A stretch of DNA of 64,000 nt from assembly GCA_032622095.1 (NCBI GenBank), contig CP136061.1, forward strand, positions 91,861,845 to 91,925,844, given 5' to 3'. The first letter of the stretch is position 1; every line of letters starts with the position of its first letter. Both the position numbers and the translations under genes were made by a program. Shown in pieces: positions 1-7,313 of this stretch. The notes below the pieces were generated by a model that worked only from the letters and a program-made list of their open reading frames with translations, did no database searches and was not told where the DNA came from. This DNA is from Siphonodentalium dalli. Taxonomy: Eukaryota; Mollusca; Scaphopoda; Gadilida; Siphonodentaliidae.

Positions 1-2378
1 TCTCATACCGGGAATATATAGAACCATGGTTAATATTAATATATATATGATATTAGGCCACAGGTGCAAACGGAATTATGCAAAATCGTGTATTTGGTCT
101 GATTCTGATTCAAAGGGGGAGGTGCAGTTGGAATTTCCAAGGTGGACTGTGGACACACCCCGAACAGATGGGCCGGTATTATATTTATTTCCCGGGCCGG
201 ATTTTTGGCCCAGTCCGCCTCTGCCTATACATCACTTCAATAACCATACAACTAATCATTGCATATCTATTCACCTCACGCATGACCATAGTCGGCATAG
301 AGTCACCCCTTGTATAATTATACATCTTACCATGATGGACACACCACCCCATCACCAATATAGGCTACTCATTAGCACCATACTATGGTTTCACTCAGTT
401 CCGTTTAGACGTTTTGCCCATTTCCGTTCAAAAATATGGCCAGAGTCCCAAAAGATATTTTTGGCAAACTTCCATACTACAGTACGTCATTTAAAATGAA
501 TTGGTCATTCCTCAGAAGGTACAGGGACAACGAGACCGAAACATTTATTAGTCAGTGGAGTAAGTAACATGGTTAATAACCAAGTGAGTTACAATTTGCT
601 AACTCTTTGGAACAGAGAATACTCCTCGGGATATATGTAAAAACAAAAACATTTTACCAAATGTGTTTGTCATTTTGGAAGTCATCTTGAGTAATGTTGT
701 CTAAAACACTTAAGTGTCACGCATTAAAGACAGATAAAAACAATAAACATCTGTTATACCAAAGATAATTCCATTTATTTGAATACCTGAAAAGTAACTT
801 GTTGCCGATTTTGATGTCAAGTTTGTAATATAAGAATATAATAATTATGGTAATGTCAGTGTTTACATTAGTAACACTTAACCAATGTGTATCAGAAATG
901 TTAGAACTTAATGTACATAAGACAGCATAGCCAATTGTATTCGTCAATCACAACTTGTAAGCGATTATATGGCATGATGTGGCAATATTTACCATTTTCC
1001 TGGTTTTGGCGCCATTTTGGCAGCCATTTTCAGACAAAGTGACAATTTTTGTTCCAGTGAATTCAAATATTCATAAGTAATTGTATGCCTCACTTAATTT
1101 GCACAGTTCTGTCAATGTCTTGTATAATATGACTAGAATCCTAACGGTGATTTTTGGTCAAATTTCATACCGAGCTCTGTATAATCGAATTATTGAGCGA
1201 TCGGAAGAGAGACTGGGATCACATGGATGGCATATTCCATTGCTCCAATGATGAATTAACACGAATAATATATAATAAAGTTACAATTCCGAACCAGTTC
1301 CATACAGCAGAGCCTGATCTAGAAGATATTAGTGAACAAATGTCAAATTACCTCTTTCAGTCGCCATGTTGATGGCCATCTTGGACGGGGAGTTCCAATT
1401 TTACCCTAAAAATGTGGCATTATATATCTCAGAGTCATACTTACTATATATGCCTAATTTTGGAAAACATAATTGCCATTGGAAAAATATGCTATCGGGC
1501 TCCGACGCCGAACGCCAATTGTCCCGTAGTTGGTGGATAATGGTAGATTGGTCGTGTACAGGAACAAAATCAGGAGCCCATAAGCTTTTATAACTTTTAT
1601 GTTTTACTATAAGTCTTTGTCGGTAAGCACTATGTGAACGGGTTATGAAGATGTGTTGCTGGTAGGAAGGTCCCGGTGAAGTGCCGTTCTTCCTCTCAAG
1701 AACGGGTAGTTATTTCCTAGTATCGTTGGTATCGTGTGTCTATATAACGTCTGAGATACCATGATGCCCTTGTCTATGCATGACGTGTATCATACTATTG
1801 TTTACTATAGAATGATACTAGTTTGATCCTCCCTTACTTATACAATGGTTGCTACCAGTCATAACCAATTAGGTATGATCTTGTTAATTACGTTTGTAAG
1901 CTCGTATTCATCGTATAATATATATATATCTCCCGTACATAGTGCTTACCGCTATACAATTAACCCTATCAATGCAATCACGTGGGAAAGGAACTTTAAC
2001 CTAGAACCGGGAACACATATAACAATAACTACTATCTTGTGTATGATCGGACACCATCCACCGGACCTTTTATACTGGATTGTTTTGCGGGACGCTTCCA
2101 TGACAAAATAATGCAACCAATAGAAGAATTTATTACAAGTGGATGCGCCGATGTTAGGTATCGTAATCAGCATGGCTGCCACCGTGAGGGCAAGATGTTT
2201 TGACGCCTCTTCCTTCGGGTGTGTGTGCCTGCCCTGTGGCCTCAAGAGGTATCACGCCCCTTCCCTATAGTTGTGTAAGTGACAGAATCACTTAAACTCC
2301 TCATTTTCTATGTTGCATTTATCTTATAGGTCTTCCGATAAAAAGAAGGCTCCTTCTTTTCAATAAATTATTTATCAC
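1..2378. other. Left flank, no gene recognised
   Basis: Open frames here (the longest is 157 codons at 26-499) show no domain, motif or splice-bounded exon that I recognise. Composition is AT-rich with no clear tandem repeats. I looked for the missing N-terminal exon of the GST gene further right and did not find it here. Confidence 0.5.
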
Positions 2379-2643
2379 GTACATAGAACGAGAATTAAAG
2401 AGTGTCCATTCTACTCAGAAAAAAAAACAGAAAGAGCGTTGATTTAAAAACCACCTTAGACCTTACAGTGAAAGAACCCGGAGCTCCGAAAAAAAACAGT
2501 AAATAGCGCAGACTTTTAATAGACAGTAAATAACGCAGAGTTCAGACTTTTCACAGACATAATGTATAAATGATGCATTGGATACGTTTTTACTGTGATT
2601 TTAAAATGTTTTTTGGCTTCTTTAATTACAACGCTACATTCAC
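2379..2643 (+). repeat. Genomic repeat unit left of the Polinton
   Basis: The segment beginning TAGAACGAGAATTAAAGAG and running through the motif GAGCGTTGATTTAAAAACCA to GGAGCTCC is repeated in direct orientation just right of the Polinton (20017-20120). The element therefore sits in or next to a tandem or dispersed host repeat. Confidence 0.7.
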
Positions 2644-2649
2644 GTGGTA
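2644..2649. repeat. Left 6-bp target site duplication GTGGTA
   Basis: GTGGTA directly precedes the element's first bases AGTAGTAATGG. The same hexamer follows the right end at 20011-20016. Six-bp duplications and AG/CT ends are standard for Polintons. Confidence 0.92.
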
Positions 2650-3118
2650 AGTAGTAATGGGGGGCACTATGGCCCAGTACCCCCCAGTGGGGGGCACTAT
2701 GGCCCAGTACCCCCCAGTGGGGGGCACTATGGCCCAGTACCCCCCAGTGGGGGGCACTATGGCCCAGTACCCCCCAGTGGGGGGCACTATGGCCCAGTAT
2801 CGAATACTGGACCATAGATCGTCCAGTATTCGATACTGGGCCATAGTGCCCCCCAGTGGGGGGCACTATGGCCCAGTATCGAATACTGGACGATCTATGG
2901 TCCAGTATTCGATACTGGGCCATAGTGCCCCCCACTGGGGGGTACTGGGCCATAGTGCCCCCCACTGGGGGGTACTGGGCCATAGTGCCCCCACTGGGGG
3001 GGTACTGGGCCATAGTGCCCCCCACTGATGGGTACTGGGCCATAGTTCCCCCCTGAGGATAGATATTCCTGTCATTGATGTGATATTTCTGATCGGAAAA
3101 AATGAAAATGGACTTAGA
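2650..3118 (+). repeat. Left Polinton TIR with nested palindromes
   Basis: It matches the reverse complement of 19543-20010. The outer part is five 30-bp direct units (core GGGGGGCACTATGGCCCAGT). Next come two palindromic units built on CAGTATCGAATACTGG, then four or five inverted copies of the 30-bp unit. The TIR can thus fold on itself. The inner ~60 bp is ordinary AT-rich sequence ending GGACTTAGA. Confidence 0.93.
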
Positions 3119-3198
3119 ATTATTTTTTTTCAAAAGGAAAATCTCACTTTGGAAAATATCAATTAGCAATCAAGAGTTTTTCTTTTCGAATATTTGGT

Positions 3199-3214
3199 GG
3201 CCCTGAAAAGGGCC
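3199..3214 (-). terminator. Histone-type 3' stem-loop, OTU-like gene
   Basis: On the minus strand this reads GGCCCTTTTCAGGGCC followed by ACCA, with AAAAC before it. It fits the metazoan histone mRNA stem-loop (6-bp stem, 4-nt loop). It starts about 20 nt after the stop codon of the 3234-3701 gene. A purine-rich stretch (GAAAAGAAAAAC) follows, as expected for a histone downstream element. No AATAAA is seen nearby. Confidence 0.8.
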
Positions 3215-3233
3215 GTTTTATTTTTGTTATAGT

Positions 3234-3701
3234 TTAGAATCCGCCACATTGAACTTCTTTGTTCGCCAAAACTTCAATTGATTTGTCTCCTCGCCTCATC
3301 CATATTTCGCATTCACAATAATGCTCGTGGCAAACGTGTGGGATCCACACTAGAGTTATTGATGACTTGAATCTTGGTGTTGATTTGTAGCCGCCTTTGG
3401 TAGCATCAAACATGACGATAGGTCGCTGTATAACAGTCGCCGCTAATTCAACCATCAATCTTGATTCAGCCAAAAGTGGTGTGCGCCGTAAATCTTGTGC
3501 CGACGCACCAAGTTCGTCACTCTCTGCGTAGTACAGGTCAACTGCCGCATCTCTCAGAACCATCCATCCATCGGTCGTCCCGTAAACCGCAACGCTGAGT
3601 GCCCTCCAAAACAGAGATATTTCTTCGCCGCCGCACACTGCTTTACAGTATACCCCCTGTACCATTATCTCGTCAAGATCTGTTATGTTTACAGCAGTCA
3701 T
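3234..3701 (-). CDS. OTU-like protein, catalytic Cys apparently missing
   Basis: A 155-residue accessory protein. The start at 3701 is chosen because the same ATG position is used by the gene in the duplicated module (5309), and a TATA-like sequence lies upstream in the shared promoter block. Residues ~27-50 (EISLFWRALS, then VYGTTDGW, then VLRDAAV) resemble the OTU cysteine-protease signature D-G-N-C-[LF]-x-RA[LI]S..LYG. Residues 92-98 (QRPIVMF) and the HEHY near residue 127 resemble the later OTU strand and catalytic His. The residue aligned with the nucleophile is Leu30 or Ser29, not Cys. If the family call is right, the protein may be an inactive decoy or ubiquitin-binder. Alternatively the resemblance is only structural. 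The gene ends in a histone-type stem-loop. Confidence 0.5.
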   Translation of the reverse strand: MTAVNITDLDEIMVQGVYCKAVCGGEEISLFWRALSVAVYGTTDGWMVLRDAAVDLYYAESDELGASAQDLRRTPLLAESRLMVELAATVIQRPIVMFDATKGGYKSTPRFKSSITLVWIPHVCHEHYCECEIWMRRGDKSIEVLANKEVQCGGF

Positions 3702-4325
3702 CTTTGAATGTAGAATAAGTCTGAAGATCCGTCTTGAACATATATTACGATTGTGCGGGCGGTAGAGAAAGCACATGTCGCATTGACGTTAAAAATGACA
3801 AATGCTTCCTGACGTTGTGTTTCTTTTCAGTGCATTATCTGTTAGTTTCACCATTTCGATATGATATAGATTAAATTCATGATAGTATATGCAATTAATT
3901 AAGATATTTTAACATATGAATTCATCTTCGTTCATAAACGATGACCAAGTAAAGTTATCAATTGTAATGATGAAGAAAAATGTTCAGTATGTTTTCTTGT
4001 GTTCAGTTTTATGTATAAAATATGTACATTTCCAAAACCAAAAACTAGAAAAACATTCCATATTTGCCTAACGAGGTAATAAATATATCAATCATGTGTA
4101 CCAAATAATAGATAATGATCTAACGAAATTAAAAACATTTGTTTGATCGCTATGCAATAATGATCAAGAAAAATATGCATGCTGATCCGGTTCTGAAAAA
4201 ACACAACGTCAGGAAACATTTGTCAATTTTAACGTCAATGCGACATGTGATTTCATTGACGCCCGTGTCAAATGTATAAAAATATTTTCGAATTTGATCA
4301 ATGTTACATTGCATTGCTATCAAAG
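3702..4325. promoter_or_regulatory. Bidirectional promoter block, copy 1
   Basis: It lies between divergent genes 3234-3701 (-) and 4326-4814 (+). The core 3752-4289 appears identical, with no indels, to 5364-5901 (constant offset 1612). Within it, 3772-3830 and 4193-4249 form an inverted repeat sharing CACATGTCGCATTGACGTTA and CTGACGTTGTGTTT. The two faces therefore present the same upstream elements to both genes. A TATA box (TATAAAAATA) is at 4275-4284 for the plus gene, and a weaker AATATATG faces left. Confidence 0.8.
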
Positions 4326-4814
4326 ATGGATCCGTTAACAGAATTTCTTCAGAGTGAGATATACAGTAATCCTGTTGTACAGAATACATATGCGGCACCA
4401 CAGTCAACAGGCCAAGCTAATACGACAATGACTATAGGTGGTGATACACTCATTTTAAAAGCGATTTTAGATGAACTGAGATGTCTTCGCAGGGATATTG
4501 ACGTGAAAACACAAGTAACGCATCAAGAAGTAAAAGTGAATCTTCGTTTCGTTGCAGAAGAGATAGATATACCAATCAGGGTTCATGATGTTCAGAAATC
4601 GAAAGAACAGAAACAGATCAAAAAAGAAAAAATATTGGCTGCGAAAGAAAAAGAACCTAAAAGTATCATGAAGCCTTCTACTGAGACAAAAGTCAGATTT
4701 CGTCTTCCTTGTAAAGAATCTAAAGATACAGAGAAAAGTGATGAATTCGCAAAAGCTATTGGTTCTCATGGGAAAGATATGTCAAGATATAAGAAAAACA
4801 CAAAACGATGTTAA
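4326..4814 (+). CDS. Unknown accessory protein, basic, 162 aa
   Basis: The start at 4326 (MDPLTEFLQ) is preferred over an upstream frame Met at 4272, because that one overlaps the TATA box at 4275 and would lie upstream of transcription. The N-terminal ~45 residues are mixed, with IGGDTLILKAILDELRCLRR suggesting an amphipathic helix around residues 39-58. The C-terminal half is Lys/Glu-rich (KEQKQIKKEKILAAKEKE) and likely coiled or disordered. It then becomes basic, with a possible nuclear signal near the end. I recognise no family. The gene is paired head-to-head with the OTU-like gene and ends 23 nt before a histone-type stem-loop. Confidence 0.75.
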   Translation: MDPLTEFLQSEIYSNPVVQNTYAAPQSTGQANTTMTIGGDTLILKAILDELRCLRRDIDVKTQVTHQEVKVNLRFVAEEIDIPIRVHDVQKSKEQKQIKKEKILAAKEKEPKSIMKPSTETKVRFRLPCKESKDTEKSDEFAKAIGSHGKDMSRYKKNTKRC

Positions 4815-4836
4815 AGTCAGATGATAATTTTAAAAC

Positions 4837-4852
4837 GGCCCTTTTCAGGGCC
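4837..4852 (+). terminator. Histone-type 3' stem-loop, gene 4326-4814
   Basis: GGCCCTTTTCAGGGCC preceded by AAAAC and followed by ACACACA. It sits 23 nt after the stop codon, in the sense orientation of the gene. The following ~90 bp is also duplicated after the fourth accessory gene (6312-6400). Confidence 0.8.
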
Positions 4853-5063
4853 ACACACATTTCCCAAAAGGTTACTCTTTCATTGCTGAAAAAATCAAAA
4901 ACACGATTGTTCAATTTATATTTTATTCAACAACAAATATTTGCAAGTATATTTTGTTTTAAATTATTCGTGGCGTGATTTTTTCAAAACAAAACATAGG
5001 GTACAAAGAACATTATTAGTTATTAAGCAATGCTAAAAGTTTTTCTTTTTGAAAAAATTGGTT
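4853..5063. other. Spacer between the two accessory modules
   Basis: AT-rich and noncoding. The first ~85 bp repeats the sequence after the stem-loop at 6296. The last ~45 bp (AAGTTTTTCTTTTTGAAAAAA) repeats the sequence next to the stem-loop at 3199. The spacer is therefore the abutted outer ends of two copies of one module. Confidence 0.65.
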
Positions 5064-5107
5064 GGTCCTGAAAAGGACCGTTTTTGTTTTTGGCCCTGAA
5101 AAGGGCC
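5064..5107 (-). terminator. Two tandem histone-type stem-loops
   Basis: On the minus strand, GGCCCTTTTCAGGGCC (5092-5107) is followed by GGTCCTTTTCAGGACC (5064-5079), then AACCA. The second has a compensated base pair (C-G changed to T-A), which argues that the hairpin, not the primary sequence, is being kept. The first hairpin lies 13 nt after the stop of the 5121-5309 gene. Confidence 0.78.
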
Positions 5108-5120
5108 GTTTTGTATGGCA

Positions 5121-5309
5121 TCAAAGTTCACGCCACGATTTTCTTTTGAGACTTTTGCTTTTGTTCCAACGCTGTTGTTTTTTGCATATTTGCATAACCA
5201 GTTTTGCACTGGCGGTTACTTCTTTTGCGTGTCCGGCCCGCATTATCTGGGGTGATAGCCCTATCGTTCCTCTTAGTATAGACATCAACGGTTCGGGGAT
5301 TTCGGACAT
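5121..5309 (-). CDS. Small accessory protein, 62 aa, unknown
   Basis: The start at 5309 is at exactly the same place relative to the duplicated promoter block as the start of the OTU-like gene (both ATGs lie in the shared motif CATCTTTGAATG). The product begins MSEIPEPLMS, ends in a strongly basic tail (KKQQRWNKSKSLKRK) and has no recognised domain. A longer frame on the same strand (5128-5388) would begin inside the promoter. Tandem histone-type stem-loops follow. It could be a remnant of a longer gene, but its placement between intact promoter and 3' end supports expression. Confidence 0.5.
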   Translation of the reverse strand: MSEIPEPLMSILRGTIGLSPQIMRAGHAKEVTASAKLVMQICKKQQRWNKSKSLKRKSWREL

Positions 5310-5926
5310 CTTTGAATGCAGAATAAAAATTGTTCACGGCCGTGTTTGAACATATATCACGATTGCGCGGGCGGTAGAGAAAGCACATGTCGCATTGACG
5401 TTAAAAATGACAAATGCTTCCTGACGTTGTGTTTCTTTTCAGTGCATTATCTGTTAGTTTCACCATTTCGATATGATATAGATTAAATTCATGATAGTAT
5501 ATGCAATTAATTAAGATATTTTAACATATGAATTCATCTTCGTTCATAAACGATGACCAAGTAAAGTTATCAATTGTAATGATGAAGAAAAATGTTCAGT
5601 ATGTTTTCTTGTGTTCAGTTTTATGTATAAAATATGTACATTTCCAAAACCAAAAACTAGAAAAACATTCCATATTTGCCTAACGAGGTAATAAATATAT
5701 CAATCATGTGTACCAAATAATAGATAATGATCTAACGAAATTAAAAACATTTGTTTGATCGCTATGCAATAATGATCAAGAAAAATATGCATGCTGATCC
5801 GGTTCTGAAAAAACACAACGTCAGGAAACATTTGTCAATTTTAACGTCAATGCGACATGTGATTTCATTGACGCCCGTGTCAAATGTATAAAAATATTTT
5901 CACTTTTTCAGTGAACTTCATTCATT
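5310..5926. promoter_or_regulatory. Bidirectional promoter block, copy 2
   Basis: A second copy of the block at 3702-4325. By eye the core 5364-5901 is identical to copy 1 without a single indel, including the inverted repeats (5384-5442 and 5805-5861) and the TATA box TATAAAAATA at 5887-5896. It serves the divergent genes 5121-5309 (-) and 5927-6277 (+), which are unrelated in sequence to the genes flanking copy 1. Confidence 0.8.
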
Positions 5927-6277
5927 ATGCCGTCTCTAAAGAAATTTATCAAGAAGCTATGGAGGAAGAGAGATTCGTCAGAGGAGACGAAAATCAGAAC
6001 CTATAGGAAATGGCAGGATTCTCCTGAACAAAAGGTGGTGCAGAAACAGATGTTAACAGATTTTCTGGCTCGGCGACGACCATCGGCTGAAGTATGTGAT
6101 CAAGAACCAAGCAATCTTGATCTCGTGGAGATCTTGTCACAGATCTCGAAGAAAGATCTGTGCAATGCAGCAATTGACAGCTTCGCTCAGGCTGCTGCGG
6201 CGCACAGATCAAACCCTACTTGGTCTGTGACAATTAATCCCAACGGGATATTTCCTGATTTGGCAGAATTTTTATGA
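5927..6277 (+). CDS. Unknown accessory protein, 116 aa
   Basis: ATG at 5927 lies about 30 nt beyond the TATA box of promoter block 2. The N-terminus is strongly basic (MPSLKKFIKKLWRKR) and could be an amphipathic membrane-binding helix or a nuclear signal. The middle (residues ~64-95) looks helical and alanine-rich. The C-terminus has VTINPNGIFPDLAEF. No family recognised. It ends 19 nt before a histone-type stem-loop. It occupies the same slot as gene 4326-4814 in the other module but shares no sequence with it. Confidence 0.75.
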   Translation: MPSLKKFIKKLWRKRDSSEETKIRTYRKWQDSPEQKVVQKQMLTDFLARRRPSAEVCDQEPSNLDLVEILSQISKKDLCNAAIDSFAQAAAAHRSNPTWSVTINPNGIFPDLAEFL

Positions 6278-6295
6278 ATTCTGGAAAAGAAAATC

Positions 6296-6311
6296 GGCCC
6301 TTTTCAGGGCC
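6296..6311 (+). terminator. Histone-type 3' stem-loop, gene 5927-6277
   Basis: GGCCCTTTTCAGGGCC followed by ACCCACA, 19 nt after the stop codon. No AATAAA on this strand follows closely. The TTTATT around 6388 is instead a possible poly(A) signal for the opposing zinc-knuckle gene. Confidence 0.8.
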
Positions 6312-6422
6312 ACCCACATTCCCCAAAAAGGTTACTCTTTCATAGCTGAAAAAAACAAAACAAAACACGATTGTTCAATTCATAATTTATTCACAATATA
6401 ATTTTCAAATGTTTGTATCGAT

Positions 6423-6998
6423 TCATTTATCTGTTTTTGGAATGTAGAATTGTCTCAGCTTCTTTTTCTTGGAAGTTTTCTTGGAATTTTCAAAATCTGG
6501 ATGCTTATCTTCAGATTTGTTCTGTGAATCATTCGTAGGATCAACAGGTCGGGGTTGTTTGAAAACATCTGATGTTGTAGACATCTCTTCAGTTTTGATA
6601 ACTGCATTTTGTTCTTGTATTGTTACTGCTTGTAGACTTTTTTGTATAGTTTTCACATTTTTTTTGTCGTCGAAATCTGTTTTACATTGGAAGGACCAAT
6701 GGGAGTCTTGTTCGCATTTGTAACAGTAACCATATGGTGGTTTCCAATTTTTATCAGCTTTGTTTTTCTCTTTTTTCTCTTGCCATTGCATTTTGTTACA
6801 AAATTTAAACAAATCAGTAGAGATCTGTCTCAATTCGACAAGATTATCTTGAATTTTTCTAGTCTGTAGTAGTGTAGATTCTTCTTTATGCAGCTCAATA
6901 TAGCTCTCTTCAATAACTGCAGGCCTTGGTCTTTTTCTAACAATATCTTCTTCGCTGGCGGAGTCGTCTGAAACAGGTCTTTTGATTCTCTTAAACAT
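6423..6998 (-). CDS. Zinc-knuckle protein sharing its N-terminus with PolB
   Basis: A 191-residue protein. Residues 1-32 (MFKRIKRPVSDDSASEED and the basic VRKRPRP) are the same as the first 32 residues of the DNA polymerase, because the inverted duplication 6903-7313 includes both gene starts. A retroviral-type CCHC zinc knuckle C-x2-C-x4-H-x4-C is at Cys92, Cys95, His100 and Cys105 (CYKCEQDSHW). The C-terminal third is Ser/Lys-rich with a KKTSKKKK basic patch. It is probably a nuclear nucleic-acid-binding protein, transcribed divergently from the polymerase. It has no histone-type stem-loop; a poly(A) signal AATAAA on this strand is near 6388. Confidence 0.75.
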   Translation of the reverse strand: MFKRIKRPVSDDSASEEDIVRKRPRPAVIEESYIELHKEESTLLQTRKIQDNLVELRQISTDLFKFCNKMQWQEKKEKNKADKNWKPPYGYCYKCEQDSHWSFQCKTDFDDKKNVKTIQKSLQAVTIQEQNAVIKTEEMSTTSDVFKQPRPVDPTNDSQNKSEDKHPDFENSKKTSKKKKLRQFYIPKTDK

Positions 6999-7313
6999 TT
7001 TTGTCTTGAGTTTTTGTCAGCAAAAAATATTGCGACTGGCTTCTTCGGAGTTGAAGTGTAAAGTGTATAATTACACAATTTTACACTTGCTTTTATAGCA
7101 TTTTTCATCGTGACTGCTATAAAAGCAGGTGTTAAAATTGTGTAATTATACACTTTACACTTCAACTCCGAAGAAGCCAGTCGCAATATTTTTTGCTGAC
7201 AAAAACTCAAGACAAAAATGTTTAAGAGAATCAAAAGACCTGTTTCAGACGACTCCGCCAGCGAAGAAGATATTGTTAGAAAAAGACCAAGGCCTGCAGT
7301 TATTGAAGAGAGC
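6903..7313. promoter_or_regulatory. Inverted duplication: divergent promoter plus first 32 codons
   Basis: Arms 6903-7100 and 7115-7313 are near-perfect reverse complements around a 14-nt spacer. I see one mismatch and one 1-nt indel near the centre. Each arm carries a TATA box (CTATAAAAGCA; right copy from 7117), a ~100-nt leader with GTGTAATTATACACTTTACA, an ATG and 32 codons. The arm ends exactly where the 36-bp repeats of the polymerase begin. Confidence 0.9.

Noticed and set aside
1154-2245. Frames of 72-97 codons in the left flank
   Set aside because: No domain, no splice-site support and no similarity to the missing GST N-terminus.
2657-3169. Long open frames on both strands across the Polinton TIRs (also at 19540-20019)
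   Set aside because: They are translations of the 30-bp repeat array, whose unit length is divisible by three; the same repeat is open in several frames on both strands.
4467-4769. Minus-strand 100-codon Phe-rich frame opposite gene 4326-4814
   Set aside because: Antisense shadow of a Lys-rich coding region.
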